A DNA stretch of 63,270 nt from Desulfocapsa sp. (GTDB taxonomy: Bacteria > Desulfobacterota > Desulfobulbia > Desulfobulbales > Desulfocapsaceae), in the NCBI GenBank assembly GCA_030145625.1, contig JAQYVF010000018.1, forward strand, positions 1 through 63,270, read 5' to 3'. Each line of letters opens with the position of its first letter. Within the stretch, counting starts at the first letter, position 1. The translations under genes were made by a program, and so were the position numbers. The notes under the pieces were generated by a model. That model was not told the origin of the DNA. It did no database searches and was given only the letters and a program-made list of their open reading frames with translations. Positions 41,082-52,899 of the stretch are shown piece by piece.

Positions 41082-43502
41082 TTATTTACCTTTCAGAGCA
41101 GACAGCACTACTTTGGCCACTTGATCGTAATTCTGCGCAAAATGGACTGTAAACCCCTCCTTAATATGATCGGGGAGAGTATCAAAATCCCCCTTGTTGG
41201 CCTCGGGCAGGATCAACTCTCTGATGTCATTTCGTTTGGCACCGATCACCTTTTCCTTGATCCCGCCAACGGGCAGGACCTTACCGGTGAGAGTGAGTTC
41301 CCCGGTCATGGCCAGGTTCCGTTTCATGCGCCGGTTCTTGCCCAGACTCAATAGGGCCGAGGCCATGGTGACACCAGCACTGGGACCGTCTTTGGGTGTG
41401 GCCCCTTCCGGTACGTGGAGGTGAATGAGATGGGTCTGAAAAAAGTCCTCCTTAATCCCATAGTGAGCAGCATGAGATTGCAGGAAACTGTAAGCAATCT
41501 CCGAAGACTCCCGCATAACATCACCGAGCTGTCCGGTCTGTTTAAAGCCTCCCCCTTGTTTACGAATGGCTGTCGCTTCCACTGAAAGAGTAACCCCGCC
41601 CATGGGGGTCCAGGCAAGACCGGTGATAACCCCGACTCCGGTAAAAAGTGACTCTTTTCTGAAAAAGGGTTTCCCCAGATAATCCGCCAGGTTCTTCGCC
41701 GTAACAGAGACCTTCTTCTCCGGATCTTCCAGAAGCTGGACCACGGTTTTACGCACGATCTTGAGGAGGTGCTTTTCCATCTTTCGCACACCGGATTCAC
41801 GGGCATACCCGTCAATGAGCTGTCTCAGGGCCGCGTCACTGAGTTTCAGCTGATTCTTTTTCAGACCACCCCTTTCCAGAGCTCTGGGCCAGAGATGATT
41901 CCTGGCAATGGTAATTTTTTCTTCAGTGATATATCCAGAGAGCCGGATCATCTCCATACGATCCAAGAGCGGACCGGGGATGGTATCAAGCTGATTGGCA
42001 GTACAGATAAAGAGGACCTTGGACAGATCCACCCGCAGATCCAGATAATGATCAAGAAAATCTGCATTCTGTTCCGGATCCAGGACCTCAAGCAGAGCAG
42101 AGGCAGGGTCTCCACGGAAGGAGGCGCCGATCTTATCGATCTCGTCAAGCATGATTACCGGGTTGGCGGTCTTCACCTCTTTTAAGGCCTGCACAAATTT
42201 TCCAGGCATGGACCCGATATAGGTGCGACGATGACCTTTAATCTCGGCCTCATCACGCATGCCGCCGAGGCTGAAACGATAAAACTTTCTTCCCATGGCC
42301 TCGGCCACAGAGCGGCCAATGGAGGTCTTACCCACACCTGGAGGCCCAACCAGCAGCATGATGGAACCGGCAATCTCTTTTTTAAAGGCACCCACAGCAA
42401 GAAACTCAATAATCCGCTCCTTCACATCATCCAGCCCGTCATGATCCCGGTCCAGAATTCTTCTCGCCTCCTTGATTCCCAGTTTATCCTCGGAAAAGAC
42501 GCCCCATGGCACTGAACTCATCCAATCAAGATAATTCCTTGTTACGGCATACTCCTGCGAACCCTTTTCCAGGTAACTCAGCTTTTTCAATTCCTCTTCA
42601 ATACGATCTGCCACCGGCTGTGGCGGTTGCAGACCCTTCAATCGTTTTTCAAATTCATCAACATCAGCACTCCTGTCATCCTTCGTTATGCCCAGCTCCT
42701 TCTGGATAGTTTTGAGCTGTTCCCGAAGAAAGAATTCCCGCTGACGACTGTTGATCTTGGTGTTTACATCCTTGCTGATCTCACCATGGAGCTTACTGAT
42801 TTGCACTTCTTTTTGCAGAAGCGGAAAGACACGCTGCATGCGTTCAAGGATCGGAATTGTCTCCAGGACCTGCTGCAACTCTTCTCCGGAGGCCGTGGTG
42901 AGTGTTGCGGCAAAGTCGGTAAGAGGTGAAGGTTCATTGGGAGTGAAGTACTGCAGGGCCTGTTTCAACTCCTCTCCATGCAGAGGATTGGACTGAACCA
43001 GCTCCTTGACCGCAGTGATAATTGACAGGGCATAAGCCTTTGTTTCCGTATCATCCAATTCTTCCTTCAACTCTTCTTCAGCCAGATATTCTACTTCAAC
43101 AATGAAAGGAACCTTGCTACTGAGCCAGCGCTTAATTCGAAAACGCTGCATCCCCTGACAGATAAAATGAATATTGGTGTCCTTCATGGTGGGTTTCATC
43201 ACCTTGCCCACACAGCCCACCGGATAAAAATCTTCAGGAGCTGTCTCCTGTACAGGGATATTACCGGCATAGACAAGCCCCACTACCTTCTGTTCCGTCT
43301 CTCCGATCTTCTGGATAGTATCCCTCCAGAAGTCTCCTCCAAGAACAATGGGCTGAACCTGGCCCGGAAAAAAAGGCCTGCCGGAAATGGGAATCAGATG
43401 CAGGTGCTGTGGAAGAACCTGATGGGGAAGGGTGATTTCGTTCTGCTGTCCACCCTCGTGAACCATTTCTGCTTCTGCATGCTTTTCATTTTTATCTGTC
43501 AT
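41082..43502 (-). CDS. lon: ATP-dependent protease La (Lon)
   Basis: This 806-residue cytoplasmic quality-control protease has, in order, a LON substrate-binding domain (about residues 30-225, [15 protein letters not shown]), a coiled-coil linker with [17 protein letters not shown], and an AAA+ domain with Walker [10 protein letters not shown] and Walker [11 protein letters not shown]. The C-terminal serine protease domain has Ser in [12 protein letters not shown] and Lys in [12 protein letters not shown] (the Ser-Lys dyad). All key residues are present and the length is normal. A 10-bp perfect inverted repeat lies about 50 bp upstream of the start. Confidence 0.97.
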   Translation of the reverse strand: MTDKNEKHAEAEMVHEGGQQNEITLPHQVLPQHLHLIPISGRPFFPGQVQPIVLGGDFWRDTIQKIGETEQKVVGLVYAGNIPVQETAPEDFYPVGCVGKVMKPTMKDTNIHFICQGMQRFRIKRWLSSKVPFIVEVEYLAEEELKEELDDTETKAYALSIITAVKELVQSNPLHGEELKQALQYFTPNEPSPLTDFAATLTTASGEELQQVLETIPILERMQRVFPLLQKEVQISKLHGEISKDVNTKINSRQREFFLREQLKTIQKELGITKDDRSADVDEFEKRLKGLQPPQPVADRIEEELKKLSYLEKGSQEYAVTRNYLDWMSSVPWGVFSEDKLGIKEARRILDRDHDGLDDVKERIIEFLAVGAFKKEIAGSIMLLVGPPGVGKTSIGRSVAEAMGRKFYRFSLGGMRDEAEIKGHRRTYIGSMPGKFVQALKEVKTANPVIMLDEIDKIGASFRGDPASALLEVLDPEQNADFLDHYLDLRVDLSKVLFICTANQLDTIPGPLLDRMEMIRLSGYITEEKITIARNHLWPRALERGGLKKNQLKLSDAALRQLIDGYARESGVRKMEKHLLKIVRKTVVQLLEDPEKKVSVTAKNLADYLGKPFFRKESLFTGVGVITGLAWTPMGGVTLSVEATAIRKQGGGFKQTGQLGDVMRESSEIAYSFLQSHAAHYGIKEDFFQTHLIHLHVPEGATPKDGPSAGVTMASALLSLGKNRRMKRNLAMTGELTLTGKVLPVGGIKEKVIGAKRNDIRELILPEANKGDFDTLPDHIKEGFTVHFAQNYDQVAKVVLSALKGK

Positions 43503-43550
43503 GACACTATACGCTCCTCTTCTATGATGGCTTCATAAAAACCCGTATTC

Positions 43551-43574
43551 ATCAAACCTATTGTTAGGTTTGAT
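43551..43574. promoter_or_regulatory. Palindrome upstream of lon
   Basis: ATCAAACCTA (43551-43560) and TAGGTTTGAT (43565-43574) form a perfect 10-bp inverted repeat with a TTGT spacer, 49 bp upstream of the lon start and between divergent genes. It could be a repressor operator or a leader hairpin. It does not match the CIRCE consensus. No regulator can be named. Confidence 0.45.
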
Positions 43575-43766
43575 ACTAACAGGTGTGAACGGTAGGACAA
43601 ACAAGAAAAAGAAAAATTTTTCAGGTGCTTCCAATTCTGCTTCCAGTTATATTACCCGCAAACAAACAACTCACGAGGCTGAGCACCGCAGCATGCGCCA
43701 TCTACAAAATGATCCTTAATTAAAAAACTACTGCTTTCAGCTCCCACCATCTGGAGATTTTATAAA

Positions 43767-44267
43767 GTGATCCGTATTGGCATCCTTTCGGATACCCATA
43801 TCAACAGACCATTACCAGGCTTTGCCGAGCAGGTACAAAAGGTCTTTGCAGACTGTTCCGTTATCCTGCACGCGGGTGACCTGACAGACCTCTCTATCCT
43901 CGAAGCCTTTCGCGGCAAAGATTTCCACGCCGTCCATGGGAACATGTGCACCCTGTCAACGCAGCAGGCTCTGCCCTCTGAAAAAGTAATTCTTCTGGAT
44001 GGATACACTATTGGTCTCTGTCACGGGGCCGGAGCACGACACAACATTGAAGAGAGGATGTGGGAGCTTTTTCCCAGTGCCGATTGTATTGTCTACGGAC
44101 ATACCCATCAGCCTGTCTGTCACACCAAAGCCACAACCCTTTTTCTTAACCCCGGGTCTTTTCTGGGCACTGGTCGCTACGGCGCTCCAGGCAGTTACGC
44201 AATCCTGACCATTGACGCAAAAGGTCTCCACGGCTCTCTGCACCAGCTTGAAAAGTCATGGTCATGA
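43767..44267 (+). CDS. YfcE/MJ0936-type metallophosphoesterase
   Basis: This 166-residue cytoplasmic phosphodiesterase has the complete dimetal motif set in order: GILSDTHI (D, H), HAGDLTD (GD), HGNMC (GN), LCHGAG (H) and VYGHTHQPV (GHTH). YfcE-family enzymes hydrolyse phosphodiesters in vitro; the physiological substrate is generally unknown. It starts at GTG 43767. A small frame overlaps its stop (ATGA) and leads into mutS, so the three may be cotranscribed. Confidence 0.9.
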   Translation: MIRIGILSDTHINRPLPGFAEQVQKVFADCSVILHAGDLTDLSILEAFRGKDFHAVHGNMCTLSTQQALPSEKVILLDGYTIGLCHGAGARHNIEERMWELFPSADCIVYGHTHQPVCHTKATTLFLNPGSFLGTGRYGAPGSYAILTIDAKGLHGSLHQLEKSWS

Positions 44268-44473
44268 AAAGCTTCCGGGATTCCTGGCGCATGGAATGCA
44301 TACCGACCAATGCAGCACGGCTTAAAGACTACCTTTTTGAACCTCCAAGAAGAAACCACTGCGATCCGACTGCAGTCATCAACTACCAAAAGGAACCAGG
44401 ACAATCTGCAGGCCGACAGGCCCACCCGTCAATGCAGGAGCTTCTCAACACACAAGGAAATATGAATGAGTAA
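44264..44473 (+). CDS. Possible small protein between the phosphoesterase and mutS
   Basis: A 69-codon frame starts with ATG 44264, overlapping the phosphoesterase TGA, and stops at 44473, overlapping the mutS ATG (44466) by 8 bases. Tight overlap on both sides suggests translational coupling. The product (MKSFRDSWRMECIPTNAARLKDYLFEP) is basic, lacks membrane segments and is not recognised. It could equally be a spacer that happens to be open. Confidence 0.35.
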   Translation: MKSFRDSWRMECIPTNAARLKDYLFEPPRRNHCDPTAVINYQKEPGQSAGRQAHPSMQELLNTQGNMNE

Positions 44474-47135
44474 GGCCGCAAAAATCACCCCCATGCTCCA
44501 ACAGTACCTGGAAATCAAAGAGCAGCATCAGGATGCCATCCTCTTTTATCGAATGGGTGATTTCTACGAGATGTTTTTCGAGGATGCGGTAACCGCTTCC
44601 AAAATACTCGGCATAACGCTTACCTCACGGAATAGTAAAAATGATGCCAACAGGGTCCCCATGTGTGGAGTTCCCTTTCATGCCGCCTCCACCTATCTTG
44701 CCAAACTGGTCAAGGCAGGACGTCGGGTCGCTATCTGTGAACAAACGGAAGAACCAAGCCAGGCCAAGGGGATAGTACGCCGCGAAGTTGTTCGGATTAT
44801 CTCTCCAGGCCTGATCACCGACGAACAGATCCTTGATGACAAAGACAATCTCTATGTGGCCGCCCTCTCCTGTCTGGAAAAAGGCAAGAAAACGATATAT
44901 GGGATCAGCTTTCTGGATCTCTCCACCGGCTCTTTTCTTGTTGGCGAATTCTCAGATGACAGCGGACAGGCCGATACTATCCTTGACCAGCTCACCCGGA
45001 TGATGCCTGCAGAACTGCTTATCAATGAAGATACGTATGAAGCAGTTAATGGGCTTGTCACCACAGCAGAAACCCTGCTTCCCGGCCTCTGTATCACTTC
45101 CCGCCCTGCAACTCTTTTCCACTTTCCGCACTGTGAAGAGCTGCTCACCGACCATTTTCAGGTAAGCAACCTGGCTGGTTTTGGCTGTAGTTCATTTAAA
45201 CAGGGTATCATCGCCGCAGGAGTCCTCCTTGACTATATTCAAGAGACACAAAAGACGGAAATAGGACATATCGAACAACTGACCCCCATCGACCTGGAAC
45301 TTATCCTCCAGATTGACGATTCTTCCAGAAGAAACCTGGAACTGACTCTGACGATCATCGGTTCCAAACGGGAAGGTTCCCTTCTCTCGGTCCTTGATCA
45401 AACCTGTACCCCAATGGGAGCACGACTGCTGAAACAGGAAATCCTCTTTCCCCTCCAGGACGTTCATCGTATCAATGCCCGCTTAGACGCGGTGCAATTT
45501 CTGCACAGCCATGCCGGTCAGCGCAACAATTTTCGTGAACAACTCACCGCCGTCTACGATGTAGAAAGGCTCAACAGCCGAATGGTACTTGGCAACGGGA
45601 ATGGTCGGGACATGCTGGCTCTGAAACACTCCCTTGCCAGACTGCCTGCCATCAAAGAACTACTGCTCCAGTGCGATGTCCCCAGAATCAAAACTATCGG
45701 GGAAGAACTTGACACGCTCAGTGATCTGCATTTACTCATTGAAGAGGCCATCCATCATGAAGCTCCAGTCACCCTGCGTGACGGGAGACTAATCAAGGAA
45801 GGCTATAATAAAGAGCTGGACGAACTGGTTCATATTCAACGGCACGGAAAACAGCTGATTCTTGACCTTGAAAGCAAGGAACGTGCAGCATCCGGTATCA
45901 GCAAACTCAAAGTTGGATTTAACAAAGTTTTTGGCTACTTTATTGAAGTCAGTAAACTGCACGCGGATAAGGTGCCAGACTCTTACATCCGCAAACAGAC
46001 CCTGGTCAATGCCGAACGCTTTATCACACCTGAGTTAAAAGAATTTGAAAGCAAGGTACTGGGTGCCCAGGAACGACGCCTCGAAATCGAATACCGTCTC
46101 TTTACCGAGATTCGTAAAAAACTGGCAACCGAAAGTTCCCGGCTGCTGCAGAGTGGTCAGCTGTTAGCCAAAATCGACTTCCTCGTCTGCCTTGCCGAAG
46201 TGGCCCATCTCTATCACTATCGCAGACCGAAAGTAAATGATGGTGAAGAAATCAACATTATAGAAGGCAGGCATCCGGTAATCGAACGTTCCATGCCCAG
46301 CGGAAAATTCGTTCCCAACGATATTCATTTAGACCAGCAAAGCGACGAGGTCCTCATTATCACCGGCCCTAACATGGCCGGAAAATCTACTGTTCTTCGT
46401 CAAACTGCTCTCATCGTCCTCATGGCCCAGATGGGCTCCTTTGTCCCGGCTGAATCTGCAACCATCGGCGCAGTGGATAGGATCTTTACTCGAGTAGGTG
46501 CCATGGATGACCTGCGGCGCGGGCAATCCACATTCATGGTAGAGATGAATGAAACTGCAAACATCCTCAACAATGCCACAGACAAAAGCCTGGTTATCCT
46601 TGATGAGATCGGACGCGGCACCTCCACGTTTGATGGACTGGCCATTGCCTGGGCTGTCGCCGAAGATCTGGTCAGAAAGAACAATAAAGGGGTAAAGACC
46701 CTCTTTGCCACCCATTATCACGAACTCACTGATCTTGCCCGAACCGAGGAAAGAGTACGAAATTATTCCATTGCCGTACGTGAATGGAACGAGACTATTA
46801 TTTTCCTCCACAAACTGGTCAAAGGGGGAACAAATCGTTCCTATGGAATCCAGGTGGCCGCACTTGCCGGTGTCCCGGACCGGGTCGTTAAACGTGCCGG
46901 CGAGATCCTGAAAAATATCGAAAAAGGTGAATTCAGTGCGGATGGAACCCCCACCATAGTGAAAGGCAGTAACTCACGCACACATCGAAAAAAATCTCAT
47001 CCCAACCAGCTCCCCCTCTTTCCAATCACCGAAGACAACCCAATCCATCTCTACCTTCAGAAGCTTGACGCAGATGACCTGAGTCCCCGTCAGGCATTAG
47101 ATGTTGTCTATGACCTTCTGAGGCTCATGAAGTGA
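44466..47135 (+). CDS. mutS: DNA mismatch repair protein MutS
   Basis: This 889-residue protein binds mispairs and starts mismatch repair. Domain I carries the mismatch-reading FYRMGDFYEMF (Phe-Tyr-Glu). The connector, core and clamp follow. The C-terminal ATPase has Walker A GPNMAGKSTVLRQ, Walker B VILDEIGRGTSTFDG and the signature region STFMVEMNETANIL. The C-terminus has the usual helical tail. Full-length and intact. A ribosome site AAGGAAA (44454-44460) supports ATG 44466. The strain should be mismatch-repair proficient as far as MutS goes. Confidence 0.97.
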   Translation: MSKAAKITPMLQQYLEIKEQHQDAILFYRMGDFYEMFFEDAVTASKILGITLTSRNSKNDANRVPMCGVPFHAASTYLAKLVKAGRRVAICEQTEEPSQAKGIVRREVVRIISPGLITDEQILDDKDNLYVAALSCLEKGKKTIYGISFLDLSTGSFLVGEFSDDSGQADTILDQLTRMMPAELLINEDTYEAVNGLVTTAETLLPGLCITSRPATLFHFPHCEELLTDHFQVSNLAGFGCSSFKQGIIAAGVLLDYIQETQKTEIGHIEQLTPIDLELILQIDDSSRRNLELTLTIIGSKREGSLLSVLDQTCTPMGARLLKQEILFPLQDVHRINARLDAVQFLHSHAGQRNNFREQLTAVYDVERLNSRMVLGNGNGRDMLALKHSLARLPAIKELLLQCDVPRIKTIGEELDTLSDLHLLIEEAIHHEAPVTLRDGRLIKEGYNKELDELVHIQRHGKQLILDLESKERAASGISKLKVGFNKVFGYFIEVSKLHADKVPDSYIRKQTLVNAERFITPELKEFESKVLGAQERRLEIEYRLFTEIRKKLATESSRLLQSGQLLAKIDFLVCLAEVAHLYHYRRPKVNDGEEINIIEGRHPVIERSMPSGKFVPNDIHLDQQSDEVLIITGPNMAGKSTVLRQTALIVLMAQMGSFVPAESATIGAVDRIFTRVGAMDDLRRGQSTFMVEMNETANILNNATDKSLVILDEIGRGTSTFDGLAIAWAVAEDLVRKNNKGVKTLFATHYHELTDLARTEERVRNYSIAVREWNETIIFLHKLVKGGTNRSYGIQVAALAGVPDRVVKRAGEILKNIEKGEFSADGTPTIVKGSNSRTHRKKSHPNQLPLFPITEDNPIHLYLQKLDADDLSPRQALDVVYDLLRLMK

Positions 47136-47452
47136 AACTTTATTTCTCAAGCACTCCATGTTCACCCAACAAACTCGAGACCCTCCTCCCTCATACTATC
47201 AAATGACACCTTCTTAAATAGCATATCCAATCATTAGTGCGAACCGACAAGGACCGCCATGGTCACTATGAACATTTTTTTTGCTGGCAATAACTCTCAC
47301 TCCGTGGCCTTTTCTTTTGCCTTCCCTCAAGCTTTTATGTATACTTTCAAAGATACAGAATTGTTATATAATTTTTCTCTTAAATTAGGCATTTGAAAGG
47401 TTCCCCAATGCGCTACGAGTTGATTTCTCCACGAGACATCCAGTAAATTGTA
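47136..47452 (+). promoter_or_regulatory. 317-bp intergenic region with promoter for the amidase gene
   Basis: No gene is seen. The best promoter candidate is TATAAT at 47367-47372 with a weak -35 (CTTTCA, 47344-47349) at 17-bp spacing, about 80 bp upstream of the amidase start. No clear mutS terminator was recognised. Confidence 0.4.
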
Positions 47453-49282
47453 ATGCTTCGTTTTTTCACTATCTTTTCCCTGTTCCTCCTGCTTTCCATC
47501 CCCTTTTCCTCCACTTTCTGTCCTGCCAAGGAAGTAGAAAGCATTTCTCCTGAGACAATCTCAGCCGACAAACAGTATCAGCAGGCAAAATTTTATTACA
47601 ACGAACTGCATACCAACAGCAGCCTTGGCAATTCCCGTGACAACTGGCTCAATGGCGTTCGCAATTTTAGAAAAATCTATCTGGCCGGCCCTAAATCCGA
47701 TTACGCAGCCCCCAGCCTCTATATGCTCGGCCGGATGTATCTCCAAATGTACAAAAAGTTCAATTCCGCTGTTGATCTGCAGGAATCCATCTCCTACTAT
47801 CGGGACGTGTCAGCCCTTTTCCCAGACAATCGTCTGGCCGACGATGCCCATTATGCTGTTGGCAAGATTTTTCTCGAAGAAAAAAATGAGCCGCAAAAAG
47901 CGGCCAAGGCCTTTACCCGCATTATCGCAGATTATAGAAACGGCGACATGTATCCCCATGCCTCCGACAGTCTCAAGGGATTATCAAAAAGCCACAATAT
48001 CCCCTTGCCTGCCGCCATGCTCAAAAGAAGCTATCTTGAGAACCTGACCAACGTCCTTCCGGTAAAATATTGGTCATCAGACGATTACACACGTGTTGCC
48101 ATTAATGCATCAGGACCGGTAACCTATCAGGAGACGCTCCTTGAAAAGGATGGGGACAAACCACGCCGCCTCTATATTGATTTTCAAGAATCCTATATCG
48201 ACCCGCGCTACCGATCTCCTGTGCCCATCGAAGATGGTCTGCTCAAACAGATTCGCACCGGACAGTTCACACCTGAAGTGGTCCGGGTTGTACTGGACAT
48301 CGAATCCATTTCCAGCTACAAGATTTTCAGCCTCCCTGACCCATTTCGCGTTGTCATTGATGTACGCGGAGAACTCAAGACCTCTAAAGTGAAACCGGCA
48401 AAAACTTTGCCCACGCCACCGTCTGGTGTGAGTTCTGATTCTTTAAAGAAACAGCCTGAAGATCATGCGGTTACAACTCTTATTGTCCTCGAAGATTTTA
48501 AAAAGAAGGCCGTTAAATCAAAGGCTACGATAGCACGGGAGGCAGCTGAAGAAACAGCAGTAAAGGCAGTGCAATTCTCATTGGCCCAGCAGCTTGGACT
48601 TGGAGTAAGGAAAATTGTTCTTGATCCTGGCCATGGAGGTAAGGACCCCGGCGCCTCAGCGTTTGGGCTTGTTGAAAAGGATATCGTCTTAACTATCGCC
48701 AAAAAACTTGCTCCCATTCTTGCAGAGCAGACCGGAGCCGAAGTTATCCTCACCCGCCCCAATGATCATTTTATCCCCCTTGAGGAACGAACGGCTATAG
48801 CCAATACAAACGATGCAGATCTCTTCATCTCTCTGCATATCAATGCCCATCCCTCACCCAAGGTGCATGGAATTGAAACCTACTATCTTAACTTGACAAC
48901 CAATGCAGAAGCCATGCGTGTTGCCGCATTCGAAAATGCAACTTCCACGCATCAGATGAGTGACCTGCAGGATATCCTTTCCGATATCATGAAGAATTCA
49001 AAGATCAACGAGTCTTCCAGACTTGCCGGCTATGTCCACAATTCACTTTGCGGCGGCATCAATGATATAAATGGCTACGACTTTAAAAATCTTGGCGTCA
49101 AACAGGCCCCATTTTATGTGTTAATTGGTGCTGAAATGCCAGCTATTCTCATTGAAATTGCCTTTATTACCAATCCCTCAGATTCCGATTTCCTCAATCA
49201 GGATAATTTTCTCGATATAATTGCCAGTGAAATTACAAAAGGTGTACAAAGCTATATCCACAGTACCACTGCCAGTCTCTGA
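47453..49282 (+). CDS. N-acetylmuramoyl-L-alanine amidase (TPR-AMIN-amidase_3)
   Basis: This is a 609-residue exported cell-wall hydrolase. Signal peptide about residues 1-25 (ending FCPAKE). Then a TPR-like region (about 40-190, YLAGPKSDYAAPSLYMLGRMY), an AMIN domain (about 200-305, targeting to septal peptidoglycan), and a linker. The amidase_3 domain begins near 385 with zinc ligands in LDPGHGGKDPGA, EKDIVLTIAK and SLHINAHP, and the catalytic Glu in LIEIAFITN. It resembles AmiC-type enzymes that split daughter cells. The added TPR region is common in Desulfobacterota versions. Confidence 0.93.
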   Translation: MLRFFTIFSLFLLLSIPFSSTFCPAKEVESISPETISADKQYQQAKFYYNELHTNSSLGNSRDNWLNGVRNFRKIYLAGPKSDYAAPSLYMLGRMYLQMYKKFNSAVDLQESISYYRDVSALFPDNRLADDAHYAVGKIFLEEKNEPQKAAKAFTRIIADYRNGDMYPHASDSLKGLSKSHNIPLPAAMLKRSYLENLTNVLPVKYWSSDDYTRVAINASGPVTYQETLLEKDGDKPRRLYIDFQESYIDPRYRSPVPIEDGLLKQIRTGQFTPEVVRVVLDIESISSYKIFSLPDPFRVVIDVRGELKTSKVKPAKTLPTPPSGVSSDSLKKQPEDHAVTTLIVLEDFKKKAVKSKATIAREAAEETAVKAVQFSLAQQLGLGVRKIVLDPGHGGKDPGASAFGLVEKDIVLTIAKKLAPILAEQTGAEVILTRPNDHFIPLEERTAIANTNDADLFISLHINAHPSPKVHGIETYYLNLTTNAEAMRVAAFENATSTHQMSDLQDILSDIMKNSKINESSRLAGYVHNSLCGGINDINGYDFKNLGVKQAPFYVLIGAEMPAILIEIAFITNPSDSDFLNQDNFLDIIASEITKGVQSYIHSTTASL

Positions 49283-49314
49283 TCCAAACCACTCTCCCTT
49301 TCTTCCATAGCAAT

Positions 49315-49349
49315 AAAAAAGCCCATAGTTCCTTGTGGAACTGTGGGCT
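49315..49349 (-). terminator. Bidirectional-looking terminator hairpin
   Basis: AGCCCATAGTTCC (49320-49332) pairs with GGAACTGTGGGCT (49337-49349) around TTGT, with one wobble. An A-run at 49315-49320 becomes a T-run on the minus strand, so it best terminates the leftward gltA transcript. It may also serve the converging amidase gene. Confidence 0.8.
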
Positions 49350-49372
49350 GTAAACTATACCTGTAATTCTTT

Positions 49373-50794
49373 TTACCAATCAATCTGATCGCAAAGGTAT
49401 TCTCTATCCTCCTTTAAATCCAGACCATTGAGATACCTTTCAATGGACTCGGCAGCAACCTTGCCCTGGTAAACCGCCTTAGCTGCAGTCTGCGGGCCAA
49501 GGACGTTATCACCACCGGCAAAGATATCATCGATGGAAGTCTGAAGAGTATGTGGATCTGTATGATAGGTTCCCCAAGAGGTAATTTTAAGCTCATGCCC
49601 CTTGCTTGCGAGAAGCTCAACATTCTGACTGATAGCTGGGATAATGGAATCAGCCTCAATCATAAAATTTGAACCTTCTTGAATGACAGGACGACAGCGG
49701 CCGGAACTATCTGGCTCTCCAAGCTCCATTCGCACACATTCCACCTTAGAGAGTTTTCCATCTTTTGCATGAATCTTGACTGCCACTGCCAAAAATTCAA
49801 TACGAACTCCTTCTTCTTCAAGATGATGAATCTCGGAAGGAGATGCGGGCATTTCATTTCTCGATCTACGGTAAAGAATAAAAACATCTTTGGACCCTAA
49901 ACGAAGCGCAGTCCTGGCAACATCAATGGCTACATTGCCACCACCTACCACAACAACCTTCTTCCCAAGGTCTAGTTTTTCACCAAGATTGATACGTCTC
50001 AGATAATCAACACCGTGCAATACTCCTTCAGTGGTTTCCTCGCCCTCTATCCCAAGCTTCCTGCTGGCATGGGCACCGACGCCATTAAAGATGGCGTTAA
50101 AACCTTCAGCCCTGAGATCATCAATGGTTTTATCTTTTCCAATAACAACATTGGTATGAAGCTTTACCCCACAACTTTTCAAAGCATCGATTTCAGCCTG
50201 AATGATATCTCTAGGCAGACGGAACGGGGGAATACCAACGGTGAGCATACCACCATAAACCGGGAGTGACTCAAATATTGTACAGGGAACTCCTTTGTGG
50301 GAAAGATAATAGGCAACAGTCATACCAGCAGGACCGGAACCAATGATAGCGACTTTTTTGTCACCTGGGAGCCTGCATTCGGTGTACATATTTTTCTTAT
50401 TGGCTACCATCCAGTCAACGATGAATCGTTCCAGCATACCAATGGCAACAGACTGACCTTTTCCCTTTCCCCTTACACAGGATCCTTCACATTGAAATTC
50501 ATGGGGACAAATCCGTGAACAGACTGCAGGCATGGATGAAGTCTCACGGATTTTCCAATATGCCTCTTCAAACTTCTTTTCGCGAAGTAGTGCAATAAAA
50601 CCAGGGATGTCATTATGAATAGGACAGCCTTGTCGGCAGGATGGCTTTTTGCATTGAAGGCAACGTTGTGCCTCCAGGATAGCGGTGCTCTCACTATATC
50701 CTGCAACAATTTCATCGAAATGTTTTACCCGCTCGGCCGGAGTCAGTTCCACCGGCATCTGCCTGGCTATCGCCATGCGCTCCTTGGCTTTCAT
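49373..50794 (-). CDS. gltA: NADPH-dependent glutamate synthase small-subunit family protein (GltD/GltA-like)
   Basis: This is a 473-residue flavo-iron-sulfur protein. The N-terminal ferredoxin-like region has two Cys clusters (CLQCKKPSCRQGCPIH and CSRICPHEFQCEGSC) for two [4Fe-4S] centres. The FAD loop is IIGSGPAGMTVAYYL and the NADPH loop is VVGGGNVAIDVARTALR. The C-terminus has IFAGGDNVLGPQTAAKAV. It could be a glutamate synthase subunit or an NfnB-like electron-bifurcating subunit; no NfnA or large GltB gene is adjacent. The Met at 50794 was chosen because GAGG lies 7 bases before it, whereas ATG 50800 is too close. Confidence 0.9.
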   Translation of the reverse strand: MKAKERMAIARQMPVELTPAERVKHFDEIVAGYSESTAILEAQRCLQCKKPSCRQGCPIHNDIPGFIALLREKKFEEAYWKIRETSSMPAVCSRICPHEFQCEGSCVRGKGKGQSVAIGMLERFIVDWMVANKKNMYTECRLPGDKKVAIIGSGPAGMTVAYYLSHKGVPCTIFESLPVYGGMLTVGIPPFRLPRDIIQAEIDALKSCGVKLHTNVVIGKDKTIDDLRAEGFNAIFNGVGAHASRKLGIEGEETTEGVLHGVDYLRRINLGEKLDLGKKVVVVGGGNVAIDVARTALRLGSKDVFILYRRSRNEMPASPSEIHHLEEEGVRIEFLAVAVKIHAKDGKLSKVECVRMELGEPDSSGRCRPVIQEGSNFMIEADSIIPAISQNVELLASKGHELKITSWGTYHTDPHTLQTSIDDIFAGGDNVLGPQTAAKAVYQGKVAAESIERYLNGLDLKEDREYLCDQIDW

Positions 50795-50850
50795 ACACAT
50801 ACCTCAATAGGATAGATTAGCTTTATCAAATTTACTTATATTAAAAGTGC

Positions 50851-50882
50851 AAAAAAAAGGCCGTCCAATGAAGGACGACCTT
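50851..50882 (-). terminator. Terminator of the atp operon
   Basis: AAGGCCGTCC (50857-50866) pairs with GGACGACCTT (50873-50882) with one wobble and a 6-base loop. The A-run at 50851-50858 is a T-run on the minus strand. It follows atpC by about 27 bases. Confidence 0.85.
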
Positions 50883-50908
50883 TTTTTATTATAACCTAAC
50901 TGAGTTAA

Positions 50909-51322
50909 TCAGGCAATCTTTGATGCTTTAATTCGTGCGAGTGCGCGTTGCAGGGCAGCTTCTGCTCTGGTTTGATTAAATTTTTCATCATGGGCAGCGG
51001 CTTGACTCAAGCGCTTTTCTGCACGTTCTTTGGCTTTCATAGCTCTGTCTACATTTATCTCTCTGCCAAATTCAGCACTTTCAACGAGAAAAGTGATCTT
51101 ATTATTGGAAACCTCACTGAAGCCGCCACTGATCATCAGGCTATCCCGATTTTTCCCCTGTGCATAGGTCAGAAGACCAATTTTTATAGTAGAGAGGAAC
51201 GGAGCATGGTTGGCCAACACACCAAAGTCACCACCATATCCGGGTGCGTTGACGATATCGACGTCCTCGTTAACTACGGCCCCGGCAGGCGTTACTACTT
51301 CTAAACGTATTTGTTGTGCCAT
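50909..51322 (-). CDS. atpC: ATP synthase epsilon subunit
   Basis: This 137-residue subunit of the F1 central stalk links gamma to the c-ring and can inhibit ATP hydrolysis. The N-terminal beta-sandwich ([37 protein letters not shown]) is typical, followed by a two-helix C-terminal hairpin ([18 protein letters not shown] to [13 protein letters not shown]). It is the last gene of the operon, separated from atpD by 111 bp and followed by a terminator. Confidence 0.96.
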   Translation of the reverse strand: MAQQIRLEVVTPAGAVVNEDVDIVNAPGYGGDFGVLANHAPFLSTIKIGLLTYAQGKNRDSLMISGGFSEVSNNKITFLVESAEFGREINVDRAMKAKERAEKRLSQAAAHDEKFNQTRAEAALQRALARIKASKIA

Positions 51323-51433
51323 CGGTTTGTCCTCGTATGCTTTGTAGTTCTTCTGCCATATACTACTGATTCTTTGTCACAGAAGTGTATGGCAGATAAA
51401 ACTTACAGACTTTTTGCTCGGTTATCTTAGCAA

Positions 51434-52861
<1,428 letters not shown>

Positions 52862-52899
52862 TTACCTCTCCTCAAAGTCTTTATATTTTCGTATGGTTG

